Shown here piece after piece: positions 1-8,378 of a DNA stretch of 49,663 nt. This stretch comes from a virus. The notes under the pieces were generated by a model. That model saw only the letters and a program-made list of their open reading frames with translations, was not told the origin of the DNA and made no database searches. How positions within the stretch are numbered: the first letter of the stretch is position 1; each line of letters opens with the position of its first letter. The translations under genes and the position numbers were made by a program. The stretch covers positions 1-49,663 of IMG/VR virus record IMGVR_UViG_3300025154_000140; one strand, 5' to 3'.

Positions 1-2
1 GC

Positions 3-155
3 CTCAACTGTCGATATTACAACTGCTTCGAGTGTTTCAATTCTGCAATTGCTGACTTCATTAAGAATGCGGACACAAAGCATCATTCCGAAATGAAAAC
101 CCTTCTTTCTTGGAATTTCCAGAACTTTGATAAAGTAGATATATTAACCGACTAG
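3..155 (+). CDS. C-terminal end of an unidentified protein (5' end outside window)
   Basis: An open frame runs from the window edge to a TAG at 153-155, giving about 50 residues that read like real protein: CRYYNCFECF near the start, then HHSEMKTLLSWNFQNF and a DILTD end. It has two close Cys residues and many aromatics. It lies on the far side of the tRNA-His remnant from the integrase, so it is either a host gene next to the insertion site or the end of a phage gene if the molecule was circular. I do not recognise the family. The coding call rests only on plausible composition. Confidence 0.4.
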   Translation, partial: LNCRYYNCFECFNSAIADFIKNADTKHHSEMKTLLSWNFQNFDKVDILTD

Positions 156-318
156 AGTATAAAAACAAAGAAATAGGTTCGTAGGCTACCAGCCATACAG
201 GAGACTTAAAAAAATGTTCTATTTTTTTTCTTTTTGGCAGCTTTTTGAGGTATGTTGCAGCTTTTGCGGATAAACATTCCGGGAGGTTCATTTTGAGCTT
301 AATTTGAGAGTGAAAAGC

Positions 319-363
319 TGGGGTGGATGAGGGGACTCGAACCCCCGGCCTTCTGGGCCACAA
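319..363 (-). tRNA. 3' half of a tRNA-His gene (remnant)
   Basis: Read on the minus strand this is the 3' half of a tRNA. It starts at the anticodon loop with U32, U33 and a GTG anticodon (361-359), then the 3' anticodon strand CCAGA, a five-base variable loop, the T-stem GGGGG/CCCCT around TTCGAGT, the acceptor strand CATCCAC, C73 and an encoded CCA. The GTG anticodon together with C73 is diagnostic of tRNA-His. The expected 5' anticodon strand TCTGG is absent to the right of 363, so the D-arm and 5' half are missing and this copy cannot be a working tRNA. Confidence 0.85.
319..363 (-). other. Probable phage attachment site core (attL or attP)
   Basis: A tRNA 3' fragment that begins exactly at the anticodon loop and lies 156 bases before a tyrosine integrase gene is the classic footprint of integration into a tRNA gene. 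Crossover is inferred near the anticodon loop (about 357-363), with the 3' half of the tRNA as the identity block. A second copy, completing an intact tRNA-His, should sit at the other prophage end, outside this window. Confidence 0.75.
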
Positions 364-518
364 CAATAAGGGCAAGGGCGTATAAGTGCTTGTTTTGAAC
401 TTATTTTCAGTATATTAAATCTTTCCTAATTTATATTGATTTATGCTAAATGAGGCTGTATTTTTATCAAATCAGTTACCCAATAGTTACCCAAGCACTA
501 TAAAAAGGCATTGAAATC

Positions 519-1676
519 ATGGCGAAAAAGATGAAATTTACTCAGGCCGCAATCAATAAGCTTCCCTATTCCGATCCCCGAATTGATTATCAGGATACCG
601 AGACAAAATATTTATATCTCCGTGCCGGGAAAATATCGAAAACTTACTTCTTCATGCGCCGCGCCAATGGGAAGCTGAACAAGAAAGGTATCGGCAATGC
701 AAGCCAAGTATCGCTTTATGACGCTAGAAAGGCCGCAGACAATGCAAATGCCAGGATTGCCGTCAATGATGCACTGAAGCCTGTTATGGCATCAAAATTG
801 ACGCTTTGCGATGCCTATGAGTTCTATTGCGAAGCAAAAGGTGAATCAAAGGCTCAGGAAAGCTTATGGCGGCTTTATCTGTCCGCGTTAGGTTCTGTAA
901 AGCTTGATGATTTATCACGCGATCAGATTCGTAGATTACTCAAAGAAATCGGAGACAAGGGAATTAAAACCACAGCGAATAGAGTTGCGCAGTTAATTAG
1001 AGCCGTCATTACCTTTGCAATTCACAACGATAAATGGAGCGGCAATAATCCAGCAATGGGGCTGGTTTTGTACAAGGAACATGCTAGAAAACGCTATTTG
1101 TACCCCGATGAAATGACTCGTTTTTTTGATGAAATGATAAAGATCGAGAAGCATGTTATGGCGAAGCAATATCAACCTTCATGCGATGCAATCCGGCTTC
1201 TGCTTCTAACCGGACAACGGAAAGCAAACGTATTGGCCATGCGCTGGGATGAATTAGACTTGACTCATGCGAAATGGACAATCCCCCCGGAAAAGTTTAA
1301 AAGCGATAATGAACAACGGGTTGCCTTGTCTGAGGTTGCAATGGAAATATTGAACCGCCGTAAAGCCGCGTTAGGTCATTCCCGTGAATGGGTATTTCCG
1401 GCACGTACCAAAGGTGCGAAAACTCGGCACTTGGCCGACATTAAAAAAACATTTGCCCGAATCATTGAGAATGCAAAAATTGAAAATCTCACGATTCACG
1501 ACTTGCGGCGAACGTTTGGAAGCTGGCTGGCCGCTGACGGCGTACCTCTTCACATCATCAGCAAAATGCTTGGTCATGCCGATACGCGGATAACCGAAAA
1601 AGTCTATGCCCATCTTGATTTATCACCGCTGAAAAATGCCGCTGAGATTTTCAGCAAAAGATTGCCCGGCAAATAA
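519..1676 (+). CDS. int: Tyrosine recombinase / P4-type phage integrase
   Basis: The 385-residue protein has an N-terminal arm-binding domain of the DUF4102/P4 type (about residues 1-95), a core-binding helical domain (about 95-195) and a C-terminal catalytic domain. The catalytic set is visible: R234 in TGQRKANV, H327-x-x-R330 in HDLRRTF, H353 in LGHAD and nucleophile Y363 in KVYAHL. It would catalyse strand exchange between attP and the host tRNA-His site. The gene stands alone beside the tRNA remnant and is transcribed toward the virion genes, with a separate promoter-like element after it. The start at 519 follows an AAAAAGG stretch 11 bases upstream. Length is normal for the family. Confidence 0.95.
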   Translation: MAKKMKFTQAAINKLPYSDPRIDYQDTETKYLYLRAGKISKTYFFMRRANGKLNKKGIGNASQVSLYDARKAADNANARIAVNDALKPVMASKLTLCDAYEFYCEAKGESKAQESLWRLYLSALGSVKLDDLSRDQIRRLLKEIGDKGIKTTANRVAQLIRAVITFAIHNDKWSGNNPAMGLVLYKEHARKRYLYPDEMTRFFDEMIKIEKHVMAKQYQPSCDAIRLLLLTGQRKANVLAMRWDELDLTHAKWTIPPEKFKSDNEQRVALSEVAMEILNRRKAALGHSREWVFPARTKGAKTRHLADIKKTFARIIENAKIENLTIHDLRRTFGSWLAADGVPLHIISKMLGHADTRITEKVYAHLDLSPLKNAAEIFSKRLPGK

Positions 1677-1700
1677 AAATTCACAGAAAAATTAAAATTC

Positions 1701-1742
1701 AGGTTTTGTTTTTTTGATATTGATAGCACTCCTGTTTATAAT
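1701..1742 (+). promoter_or_regulatory. Candidate late promoter, copy 1 of a four-copy element
   Basis: AGGTTTTGTTTTTTT (1701-1715) runs into TTGATA (1714-1719), then a 17-base spacer and a perfect TATAAT (1737-1742). It lies between the integrase stop and the first virion gene at 1790. The same 15-mer occurs at 4311, 19198 and, on the minus strand, 34056, each in front of a virion or packaging gene group. Confidence 0.7.
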
Positions 1743-1789
1743 CCAGTTAAAAGCCAGGATTACACAAACATAAAACAGGAGTTGTTATC

Positions 1790-2347
1790 ATGTCAGAACT
1801 CGATGGAACTACAAGGGTTTTCAATCAGGATGTTGAAATTGCAGGGAAACTCAAGGGGAAAAATGTTGAAATTACCAGTCTCAAAATCGGCGGTGTTCCT
1901 ATGCCCGCCCCTGCATCAATTCAGCAGCTCGTCGAAAACCTTACCGCCCTCGGACAGATAGCCGACAATGTCGCAAATTTGAGACTGCTTCCCGTATCCG
2001 GCACAATCGCAATCGGTGAAGAAGCCGTCGGCGTAATCAATGCCGCAGTCGCGCTCAAAAACAACGATGATACCGCTATCGCCGCCAAGTCCGGCATCAA
2101 ATTCTATTTCTCCAGCGACTCCGCAGGTGCAACACCCGCAGCATCCGGAACTGTTCTCGCAGTCGGCACAAACGGCGTACTTCTCAAAGACGGCGGCGAT
2201 TCGCTGACCGCCGGAACGCTTATTTCGAACGCAACCGGACTTGTAGACCTCAATATTACCGGCGTTGCGGAAAGTACAGTCTATCTGCATCTGATTATGC
2301 CGGACGGTAAAGTGGTATCAAGCGGAGCTATCACATTCGCGGCGTAA
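1790..2347 (+). CDS. Putative virion protein with Ig-like C-terminal half
   Basis: This 185-residue protein is the first gene of the virion block and starts after a good AGGAG site. Residues 1-75 contain a short beta-type segment and a helix (IQQLVENLTALGQ). Residues 75-185 alternate small and hydrophobic residues in a pattern typical of an Ig-like or beta-sandwich domain (GIKFYFSSD, VLLKDGG, VYLHLIMPDGK). There are no Cys residues. Its place immediately before the portal gene suggests a head decoration or minor structural protein. It was not matched to a named family, so the function is inferred from position and composition only. Confidence 0.6.
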   Translation: MSELDGTTRVFNQDVEIAGKLKGKNVEITSLKIGGVPMPAPASIQQLVENLTALGQIADNVANLRLLPVSGTIAIGEEAVGVINAAVALKNNDDTAIAAKSGIKFYFSSDSAGATPAASGTVLAVGTNGVLLKDGGDSLTAGTLISNATGLVDLNITGVAESTVYLHLIMPDGKVVSSGAITFAA

Positions 2348-2376
2348 TAGGCTCATCCTGAAGGGGGGACAGTCCC

Positions 2377-4296
2377 ATGAATGACGATATAACCGGTTTG
2401 GTGCAACACGTCAATAGGGTTTTCAAGGAATACTCTGAAGATCGCAAGGATATTGAGAAAAAATGGCAGCGCAATATTGACGCATTTCACCGGATCAGTA
2501 CCGGCAAATGGAAAAAGTGCGAAGGTGCAGAGAGCTGGCAGAGCCAGACTTTTATCGGTATCACCAAGCAGAAAATTGTTGCTGCATATTCAATTCTGAT
2601 TGACACATTGCTTCAGCAGGGGAAAATCCCGTTTACGCTCGAACTTTCTCCATTGTGCGGTCAATTGATAGAGGACTTGCCCCCCGAGGAACGCGCCGGC
2701 GTTGAACGTAAAATGGAACTCATGAGCGCCAGAATCAACGAGCAGTATGCTGATTGCAACGCTGATCGCCAACTTATGAAAAATGTACTTTCAGGCGCAA
2801 TTTACGGCGAAACATACGCCCGGCAATCGGTCATTGACGTTGTCAAACAGGGATATCGCGTTGTCGATGGGACTCAGAGCGCAAGCGGTAAGTATGAACG
2901 CTGGGAAAAATTCAAAATTGTCAAAGAATCGCCATCCTGGGAGTATGTAGCTTGTTGGAATATCTTCAGAGACATTGAAAGTTGTGATCTGCAAAAAAGC
3001 GAAGCCGTCATATATCGTGAATATATGTCTCCGAACGAACTCAGGAAACAAAGCGAAAAGCCGTTTTTTATCAAGGATGCAATCGAGTCCGCCATTTCCG
3101 AAAGCTATTCCAGGTCTGCCGATTCTGTTGATACCAGTGATCTTCCTCCAGATAAGCGCAACATCGTCAATCGCAAAAAAAATATAAAAGTTCTGGAATA
3201 TTGGGGACGTGTTCCGCGTAAAGTTGCTGACGAATTCGAAAAAAGTCTTGATGAATTTCAGGACTGGAGTTTGTCTGATGGCGATATTGACGACGGTGAA
3301 AATGAAGGCGATGATGTTGAAGTCATGTGCGTTGTCGCCTGTGATCGAGTAATTCGCTATGTTCGCATTGAAGAGGAAATGCAACGTCCCTTTTATCGCG
3401 CAGTTTTCGAGGACGATATTGACAGTACGACAGGAATAAGCCCAGCAGACAATCTCGAAGATGTACAGGTTATTATGAACGGGGCTGTTCGATCATTCGA
3501 AGACAATAAAAAGCTGGCCTCAAATATTATTCTTGCACTCAAACGCCGTTTGCTTCATACTCAGCCCGGCGAACTTAAGCCCGGCATGATACTTGATGTC
3601 TCTGAAGAATGTGAAGATGTTCGCCAGGCCGTTCAGCAAGTCGTGATTCAGGACGTGGGGGAATCCTTATTGAGCATGATTGAACTTGCTTCTCGATTTG
3701 CCGATGATGACAGCAATATCCCGAAAATTCAACAGGGGCAGAGTATCGGCGGTGAAACAGCTTACGAATTATCACAACGCCTTGAAAAATCAGGGAAATA
3801 TCTTGGTTCGGTAATCCGTAATTATGATGAAGGCCTTATCGAACCTATCACAACTTCCTTCCTTGATTACAACATGGATGATCCCGAAGCCGAAGGAAAA
3901 GGAAACTTCACCGCCAAGGCCAAAGGATTTGCATCGTTCCAGGAAAAAGCAACTCAGCTGGCCGGAATAAGTAAACTTCTTGAACTGGTCATGAGCAACG
4001 AGGCGTTACAGCGAAAAGTCAAGTTTGAAGAAGTCTTCAGAAAGTTTGCCGCCATGCTTGATGTTGATGCCGATACCTGGCTGAAGTCCGATGAGGAAGA
4101 AGCCGCTGAAGCTCAGTCCGAAGCCCAGGCACAGCAAGCCGAAATGCAAATGAATATGGCAAAAGCTCAGGCCGATACCGAATTGACACAGGCTAATGCT
4201 CAGTCAGTTATGGCAAAGACAAAGATTGAAGCCGAACGCTTGAAATTGGATCAATTGAACGCATTAAAACCGGTTCCGCAAAAAGCTATTTCATAA
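2377..4296 (+). CDS. Portal protein (head-to-tail connector)
   Basis: At 639 residues it has the length and layout of podovirus portal proteins. An N-terminal helical region contains a GIT/KQKIVAAYSILIDTLL segment. A core wing region has WNIFRDIES, VLEYWGRVP and RPFYRAVFEDD. A long alpha-helical stem region (IMNGAVRSFEDNKKLASN) follows, with a QGQSIGGETAYELSQRLE stretch like that in portals of phages with N4-gp56 capsids. The C-terminus (about 575-639) is Ala/Gln-rich coiled coil, a likely barrel. It would form the dodecameric DNA gate and dock the terminase. It is followed by promoter copy 2 and then the scaffold and capsid genes. The start has an AGGGGGG ribosome site. Confidence 0.85.
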   Translation: MNDDITGLVQHVNRVFKEYSEDRKDIEKKWQRNIDAFHRISTGKWKKCEGAESWQSQTFIGITKQKIVAAYSILIDTLLQQGKIPFTLELSPLCGQLIEDLPPEERAGVERKMELMSARINEQYADCNADRQLMKNVLSGAIYGETYARQSVIDVVKQGYRVVDGTQSASGKYERWEKFKIVKESPSWEYVACWNIFRDIESCDLQKSEAVIYREYMSPNELRKQSEKPFFIKDAIESAISESYSRSADSVDTSDLPPDKRNIVNRKKNIKVLEYWGRVPRKVADEFEKSLDEFQDWSLSDGDIDDGENEGDDVEVMCVVACDRVIRYVRIEEEMQRPFYRAVFEDDIDSTTGISPADNLEDVQVIMNGAVRSFEDNKKLASNIILALKRRLLHTQPGELKPGMILDVSEECEDVRQAVQQVVIQDVGESLLSMIELASRFADDDSNIPKIQQGQSIGGETAYELSQRLEKSGKYLGSVIRNYDEGLIEPITTSFLDYNMDDPEAEGKGNFTAKAKGFASFQEKATQLAGISKLLELVMSNEALQRKVKFEEVFRKFAAMLDVDADTWLKSDEEEAAEAQSEAQAQQAEMQMNMAKAQADTELTQANAQSVMAKTKIEAERLKLDQLNALKPVPQKAIS

Positions 4297-4310
4297 TTTC
4301 TGTAAAAAAG

Positions 4311-4352
4311 AGGTTTTGTTTTTTTGCCATTTGAAAAAGCCGTTTATAGATT
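4311..4352 (+). promoter_or_regulatory. Candidate late promoter, copy 2 of a four-copy element
   Basis: AGGTTTTGTTTTTTT (4311-4325) overlaps a -35-like TTGCCA (4324-4329). At a 17-base spacing lies TAGATT (4347-4352), inside the AT-rich TTTATAGATT. It sits between the portal stop and the small gene at 4371, ahead of scaffold and capsid. No hairpin precedes the T-run, so it is not a typical terminator. Confidence 0.65.
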
Positions 4353-4370
4353 GAGAGCAAAGGAAAGATT

Positions 4371-4619
4371 ATGAATATAGTTGAATATCTATCAGGTAAT
4401 CAGATTAATGCAATGACCCGAGCAGATGAAGCGGAAAGCGGAATGGTTATTTTGAAAGCCGTTAAGTCATTCAGAGACAAAGAATTAGATGTTGCATTAA
4501 AATTATCTGCAAAGTCCGGAAGCGAAGCTGAAGCAATTAAAAAATTACATACTGTAAACGTCCTGGATTGGGTGTTGTCATTACCCGAGCAGGCAAGAAA
4601 ATACGTTAAAGGAGAATAA
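4371..4619 (+). CDS. Small hypothetical phage protein
   Basis: An 82-residue, mostly helical, soluble protein with no Cys, no membrane segment and no motif I recognise. A SGSEAEAIKKLH stretch separates two predicted helices. It is the first gene after promoter copy 2 and ends 5 bases before the scaffold start, so it belongs to the head morphogenesis operon. An AAAGGAAAG ribosome site lies just upstream. A role in capsid assembly is possible only by position. Confidence 0.6.
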   Translation: MNIVEYLSGNQINAMTRADEAESGMVILKAVKSFRDKELDVALKLSAKSGSEAEAIKKLHTVNVLDWVLSLPEQARKYVKGE

Positions 4620-4624
4620 CAATC

Positions 4625-5626
4625 ATGGCGAATGAATTCGACAAAGAACTTGATCTGGACGAAAACAAAGACCAGTTTAACGGAGACGGAGAAGAATTCG
4701 ATGATGATTTTTCATCCGCGTTCGATGGCGATGACGACGATAACGATAACGCTGGCGAGAAAGCCAATAAAAAGAAAACAGACAAGAAAGAAAAAGACGA
4801 GCAGGACGCAGACGATTCAGGCAATGATGAAGATGGCGAAGATGATTCTGGCGGCAATGACGACAAGGACGGTAAAGGCAAATCAGCCCTTGAACTTGCG
4901 GAGCAACGCGCCACGGAAAAAGACAATCAGCAGACTTCGGAAAAAAATCAGACACTAAAACCGGAAGACACACAGTCTCAGGCAAATCAAACCAAAGCGA
5001 CGGCAGTGAGTCAGGACAAGCAGAAAAGCTCGTTCAATACTATCCTTGAGGGACTTTCCGAAGACCGTCGAAATAAAATAAATGGTGCGCTTGAAGTCAT
5101 TCCCGAACTGCGCGACGTGCTTGACCTTATTTTAGAACAGTCAGGTTCAAATACAAAGCAGGAAAGCCCCGAGGAGCGCAGAACCAGAGAGGACGCAATT
5201 GCCAGAGAAGCAGTTGCCCGCGCAAAAGAAACAGAAGAAAAAGAACGTCTTCGTGAAGATTTGGCTGTTACAAATTTCTGGCTCAACCTGACTCGTAAAA
5301 AATCAAATGCAATGGAAATATCTGACAGCAAAGAATTTCAGGAATGGGTCAAGAAACAGTCTTCCGGAATCAATAAGCTTGCCATGTCCCTTGATCCCGA
5401 AGATGCAATTCTTGTCCTGAATGCTTATGAAGAAAATTGCGCAAAGGAAAAGTCAAAAGAAATCGACAACGACACCGAAGCAAAACGCGATAAAAAGAAA
5501 AGCCTCCAGAAGACAGTTCTGAAGGGTGGAAATAAGAGCCATCATGACAATAAAGGCAAGAATGCCGGTAATGAAGATGATGAATTTGCAAACGGGTTTG
5601 ATGCCGACGATGATAACGAAGAATAA
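4625..5626 (+). CDS. Putative capsid scaffolding protein
   Basis: The 333-residue protein has an extremely acidic, low-complexity N-terminal third (Asp/Glu/Lys/Asn/Gly runs to about residue 95), a Gln/Ser/Thr linker, a helical middle (LEGLSEDRRNKINGALEVIPEL), a charged coiled-coil region (about 180-215) and a basic/acidic C-terminus ending in DADDDNEE. This composition, and its place between portal and major capsid protein, matches phage scaffolding proteins, which guide procapsid assembly and are then removed. The AAGGAG site before the start is strong. Sequence identity to a known scaffold cannot be shown here. Confidence 0.7.
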   Translation: MANEFDKELDLDENKDQFNGDGEEFDDDFSSAFDGDDDDNDNAGEKANKKKTDKKEKDEQDADDSGNDEDGEDDSGGNDDKDGKGKSALELAEQRATEKDNQQTSEKNQTLKPEDTQSQANQTKATAVSQDKQKSSFNTILEGLSEDRRNKINGALEVIPELRDVLDLILEQSGSNTKQESPEERRTREDAIAREAVARAKETEEKERLREDLAVTNFWLNLTRKKSNAMEISDSKEFQEWVKKQSSGINKLAMSLDPEDAILVLNAYEENCAKEKSKEIDNDTEAKRDKKKSLQKTVLKGGNKSHHDNKGKNAGNEDDEFANGFDADDDNEE

Positions 5627-5780
5627 GAAAGGTCTTTTATCCGCTCCGGAAAGCTTTGAAATTATTTTGAGATGTCCGGAATGCGGAAAGCTTCTTGGTC
5701 GAGGAAAACTCGTTGAAGGCAGTCATGTTGAACTTTACTGCCGGAGATGTAAAAAAGAAATTAAAATTCGCGCTATATAA
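5610..5780 (+). CDS. com: Com-like zinc-ribbon protein
   Basis: A short protein with two CxxC knuckles, RCPECGKLLGRG and YCRRCKKEIKI, in the spacing of the Com family named after the phage Mu translational activator of mom. It overlaps the end of the scaffold gene. ATG codons at 5601 and 5610 lie inside that gene without a good ribosome site, so the start is uncertain and translation is probably coupled to scaffold termination. It would bind RNA or DNA through one zinc ion. No mom-like modification gene is seen nearby, so its partner is unknown. Confidence 0.65.
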   Translation: MITKNKKGLLSAPESFEIILRCPECGKLLGRGKLVEGSHVELYCRRCKKEIKIRAI

Positions 5781-5887
5781 ATCGTTCATGGTGAACGGTT
5801 GATATAAAAAGCCAGAGCGCCTCCGAGTGCCAGTGCAAACAACAAACGCCGAACAAAAAAACGGCGTGGCACAAAAGGAGGTTGCAA

Positions 5888-6901
5888 ATGGCAACAAACA
5901 CGTATGGGGATATATCCCCGAAGGTTGCAGGGTCTTCCGCAAAGCGCTTGCTTAAGCGCGGACAGAACTTGTTCGTGACCGAAAGATTCGGTCATTTCGA
6001 TCCGCAGGGTAAAAACAAAACCCTGACTCGCAAATGGAGACGGTACAACTCACTGGCTCCAGCAACTACACCGCTTGCCGAAGGAGTAACTCCGGACGGT
6101 TCCGCAATCAGCTATACGGACTATACCGTAACGCTCGCTCAGTATGGCGACTGGGTTCAGATCACTGATGTTATAAAAGACACTCATGACGATCCCGTTC
6201 TGCAGGAAATGATGGACGTTTGCGGTGAACAGCTGGCTGATACAGTCGAACTTCTCCGCATTGCAGTGCTGAAAGCTGGCACAAACGTTTTCTATGCTGG
6301 TGGCGTTGCCAGCCGTGCGGACGTAAACAGCGCTCCAACTCGTGGGGATTTCAGCAAAATCGTTCGTTCGCTTAAGCGCAACAAGGCGCGCACAATAAGC
6401 AGAATTATCAAGGCAAGTCCCAATATTGCCACCGAGCCAGTAGGCGCGGCATATTTTGCGATGGGGCATACTGATTTGGAACCCGATATCAACAAGATGT
6501 CCGGATTCGTTCCCGTTGCAAAATACGCCAACAGCGACAAGGCGCTTCCGGGAGAAGTAGGGAAGATTGACAGTGTCCGAATCATCCTTACTTCGCTTTT
6601 CTCGCCGTGGGCGGCAGTCGGCGTATCTGGAACCACATTCCTTTCAGGAGGCGTAGAAGTTACCGAGGCTGCTCAGTGTGATGTCTATCCCCTGATAATC
6701 GTTGCCAAGGACGCTTACGGGATAGTTCCTCTCCAGGGGGAAAACGCCGTCAAGCCGATGGTGAAAAATCCTGAACCGGTCAAAGGCGACCCGTTGGCAC
6801 AGACGGGATTTGTTGCCTGGAAAATATACCAGGCAACGGTAATCCTAAACCAGCTCTGGATTGCAAGACTGGAATGCGCGGCAACCGCCGATCCTGAATA
6901 A
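5888..6901 (+). CDS. Major capsid protein, N4-gp56 family
   Basis: The 337-residue protein carries the hallmarks of the N4-gp56 capsid family: an N-terminal TNTYGDISP, a central segment with TPLAEGVTPDG followed by YTDYTVTLAQYGDWVQITD, DDPVLQEMMDVCGEQLADT, and AGTNVFYAGG. It forms the icosahedral HK97-fold shell. The ATG at 5888 has an AAAGGAGG site six bases upstream and is preferred over a TTG two codons earlier. A strong terminator follows directly, as expected for the most highly expressed head gene. Family assignment is by motif recognition. Confidence 0.92.
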   Translation: MATNTYGDISPKVAGSSAKRLLKRGQNLFVTERFGHFDPQGKNKTLTRKWRRYNSLAPATTPLAEGVTPDGSAISYTDYTVTLAQYGDWVQITDVIKDTHDDPVLQEMMDVCGEQLADTVELLRIAVLKAGTNVFYAGGVASRADVNSAPTRGDFSKIVRSLKRNKARTISRIIKASPNIATEPVGAAYFAMGHTDLEPDINKMSGFVPVAKYANSDKALPGEVGKIDSVRIILTSLFSPWAAVGVSGTTFLSGGVEVTEAAQCDVYPLIIVAKDAYGIVPLQGENAVKPMVKNPEPVKGDPLAQTGFVAWKIYQATVILNQLWIARLECAATADPE

Positions 6902-6911
6902 TTCGTAACCC

Positions 6912-6951
6912 AAGGGGATTGAGAAGACAAGTACTTCTCGTCCCCTTTTTT
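6912..6951 (+). terminator. Strong intrinsic terminator after the capsid gene
   Basis: An outer stem AAGGGGA/TCCCCTT encloses an inner stem GAGAAG/CTTCTC with a seven-base loop, followed immediately by a run of T (to 6951). It lies in the 77-base gap between capsid and the next virion gene, so it probably attenuates rather than ends late transcription. Confidence 0.85.
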
Positions 6952-6978
6952 GTATAAACAAAAACAAAAGGAAAAGTC

Positions 6979-7425
6979 ATGAGCGAAGAAGAAGCCAACA
7001 ACAAGACAAATCAGGAAGAAGGAACCACTCGTGGACGCAGAGGAATAAAACAAGCGACTGAAGAAGTTGTCGAAAAAAAACGTAAAGAAAAATTTTATCG
7101 CGTCCAGTTTCAGGCCAAATCACACCCTAACGATGAGGATATGGTAACACTCAGCGTAAACGGCGAAATGCTTGTGATCCAGCGAGAGCACGAAGTGGTT
7201 GTTCCTGAACGTTTTCTCGAAGTTGCCAATCATGCAATTGCTCCTCAGTATCGTCAGCTTCCGGGGGTAACGCGTAAGGTTGTTGGCAAGATTCAGACAT
7301 TTCCTTATACCATTCTCGGTGAGGCAACCGAATCTGAATTCGTCCGCCTGCGCAACGAAGGAAACAAAGCCACCAAGAAACTGATCGCAGAAAATAATCT
7401 CAAGGCCAATCAAAGCGAGGCTTAA
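6979..7425 (+). CDS. Hypothetical head-associated protein
   Basis: A 148-residue protein with a charged, low-complexity N-terminus (about 1-40, rich in Glu, Lys and Arg) and a compact mixed alpha/beta C-terminal part containing FYRVQFQAKSHPNDEDMVTLSVNG and PGVTRKVVGKIQTFPY. There is no signal peptide or Cys. It is the first gene after the capsid terminator, with an AAAAGGAAAAG ribosome site, and ends three bases before the next gene. Its position fits a minor head or completion protein. Family not recognised. Confidence 0.55.
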   Translation: MSEEEANNKTNQEEGTTRGRRGIKQATEEVVEKKRKEKFYRVQFQAKSHPNDEDMVTLSVNGEMLVIQREHEVVVPERFLEVANHAIAPQYRQLPGVTRKVVGKIQTFPYTILGEATESEFVRLRNEGNKATKKLIAENNLKANQSEA

Positions 7426-7428
7426 AAA

Positions 7429-8037
7429 ATGCCGAAGAGCTACAATTCTTTTGATGACGTTGTTTTCGATGTGCAGCTTGAAGTGCCGCAGGTATCGACC
7501 GAGGCGGCCTTGCGTGCCTTGCGTTTTGCCTTGCGTGAATTCTGCATTGATTCAGAGTCATGGGTTGAGGAAATTGACAAGACAATCGATGAAGATGTTT
7601 TATCATATGACTTGACCGAAACTTACGACGCTGATGTTCACAGGCTTAAGAGTGTAAAACTCAGGCAGTTGAGCAGTTCGGAAATCTTCGACAATATTTG
7701 TCCGCTTCGGACAGAGAAGTATTCATTGGTTGAAGACTATCAGCTCACTTTCAAAGAATCAAAAGATTTAACAGCGTATGATGGCGGCACGTTGCGGACA
7801 AAGGTTGTATTCCGTCCGCGTCTGAACTCAGGCAATGCACCAGTGCGGATTATCGAACGTTGTGCTCCCGGCGTGATTGCAAAAGCGGTTCAGGGTTTGT
7901 TCATGCAAGTCGGAAAGCCTTGGAGCAATCCGGAATTGGCAAGCTACTGGCTGCAAAAATATAATTCTGAGATAACCGCCGCACTCGCAAACGTATCCAT
8001 GAATTACACGGATGAAAACGAAGGATTCTCAGCATGA
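7429..8037 (+). CDS. Probable head-tail connector / adaptor protein
   Basis: A 202-residue protein beginning with a helical motif (VSTEAALRALRFALREFCIDSESW), then beta-rich segments (RLKSVKLRQL, TLRTKVVFRPR), and ending with helices (VIAKAVQGLFMQVGKPWSNPELASYWLQKY). This order is seen in tail-tubular or adaptor proteins next to N4-gp56 capsid genes. It overlaps the following adaptor-like gene by an ATGA stop-start. A role at the portal-tail interface is inferred from fold pattern and position. Confidence 0.55.
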   Translation: MPKSYNSFDDVVFDVQLEVPQVSTEAALRALRFALREFCIDSESWVEEIDKTIDEDVLSYDLTETYDADVHRLKSVKLRQLSSSEIFDNICPLRTEKYSLVEDYQLTFKESKDLTAYDGGTLRTKVVFRPRLNSGNAPVRIIERCAPGVIAKAVQGLFMQVGKPWSNPELASYWLQKYNSEITAALANVSMNYTDENEGFSA

Positions 8038-8378
8038 TTGCAAGTGATATCATAACAGCTGCCAGGCACGGACTTGCCGACAGCGTGGCGCCGTATCGAT
8101 GGGAAGACTCCTTAATGCTTTTATATCTCAATGACAGCATAAGGGAAATACGCGAGAAGCGAGCAGATGCGCGAATGAATGACGAAGGAGATGAAGACGG
8201 CGGATTCACCGAGCTTACAGCAATCAGTGAAACAATCCCGATCCGGGATGAGTTCAAATCACCGATGATAGACTTTCTGCTTTTTCGTTGTTTCGAAAAC
8301 GACTCGGACGAAAAACGAGACGAAAATAAATCCGCGGGTTATGGAAAGAGATTTTACGATAAACTCGGAGTTGCTTGA
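8034..8378 (+). CDS. Phage adaptor protein, DUF6682-like
   Basis: A 114-residue helical protein whose core (ITAARHGLADSVAPYRWEDSLMLLYLNDSIREI) matches the pattern of the phage adaptor family in which a WxxxxLLxxLNDxxREI helix follows a short N-terminal helix. It probably forms a ring between portal and tail nozzle. It starts in an ATGA overlap with the previous gene, and its TGA overlaps the ATG of the next (TGATG), so three adjacent genes are translationally coupled. The family name is from memory of the motif. Confidence 0.6.
   Translation: MIASDIITAARHGLADSVAPYRWEDSLMLLYLNDSIREIREKRADARMNDEGDEDGGFTELTAISETIPIRDEFKSPMIDFLLFRCFENDSDEKRDENKSAGYGKRFYDKLGVA

Noticed and set aside
156-318. AT-rich stretch with AAAAAATGTTCTATTTTTTT as a possible terminator
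   Set aside because: The stem is only A-T pairs; it may be chance. I see no gene in 156-518 apart from the tRNA remnant.
4606-4926. Open frame on the minus strand opposite the scaffold gene, Ser-rich
   Set aside because: It mirrors the acidic low-complexity scaffold frame and has no ribosome site; the composition is a by-product of GAC/GAT codons on the other strand.
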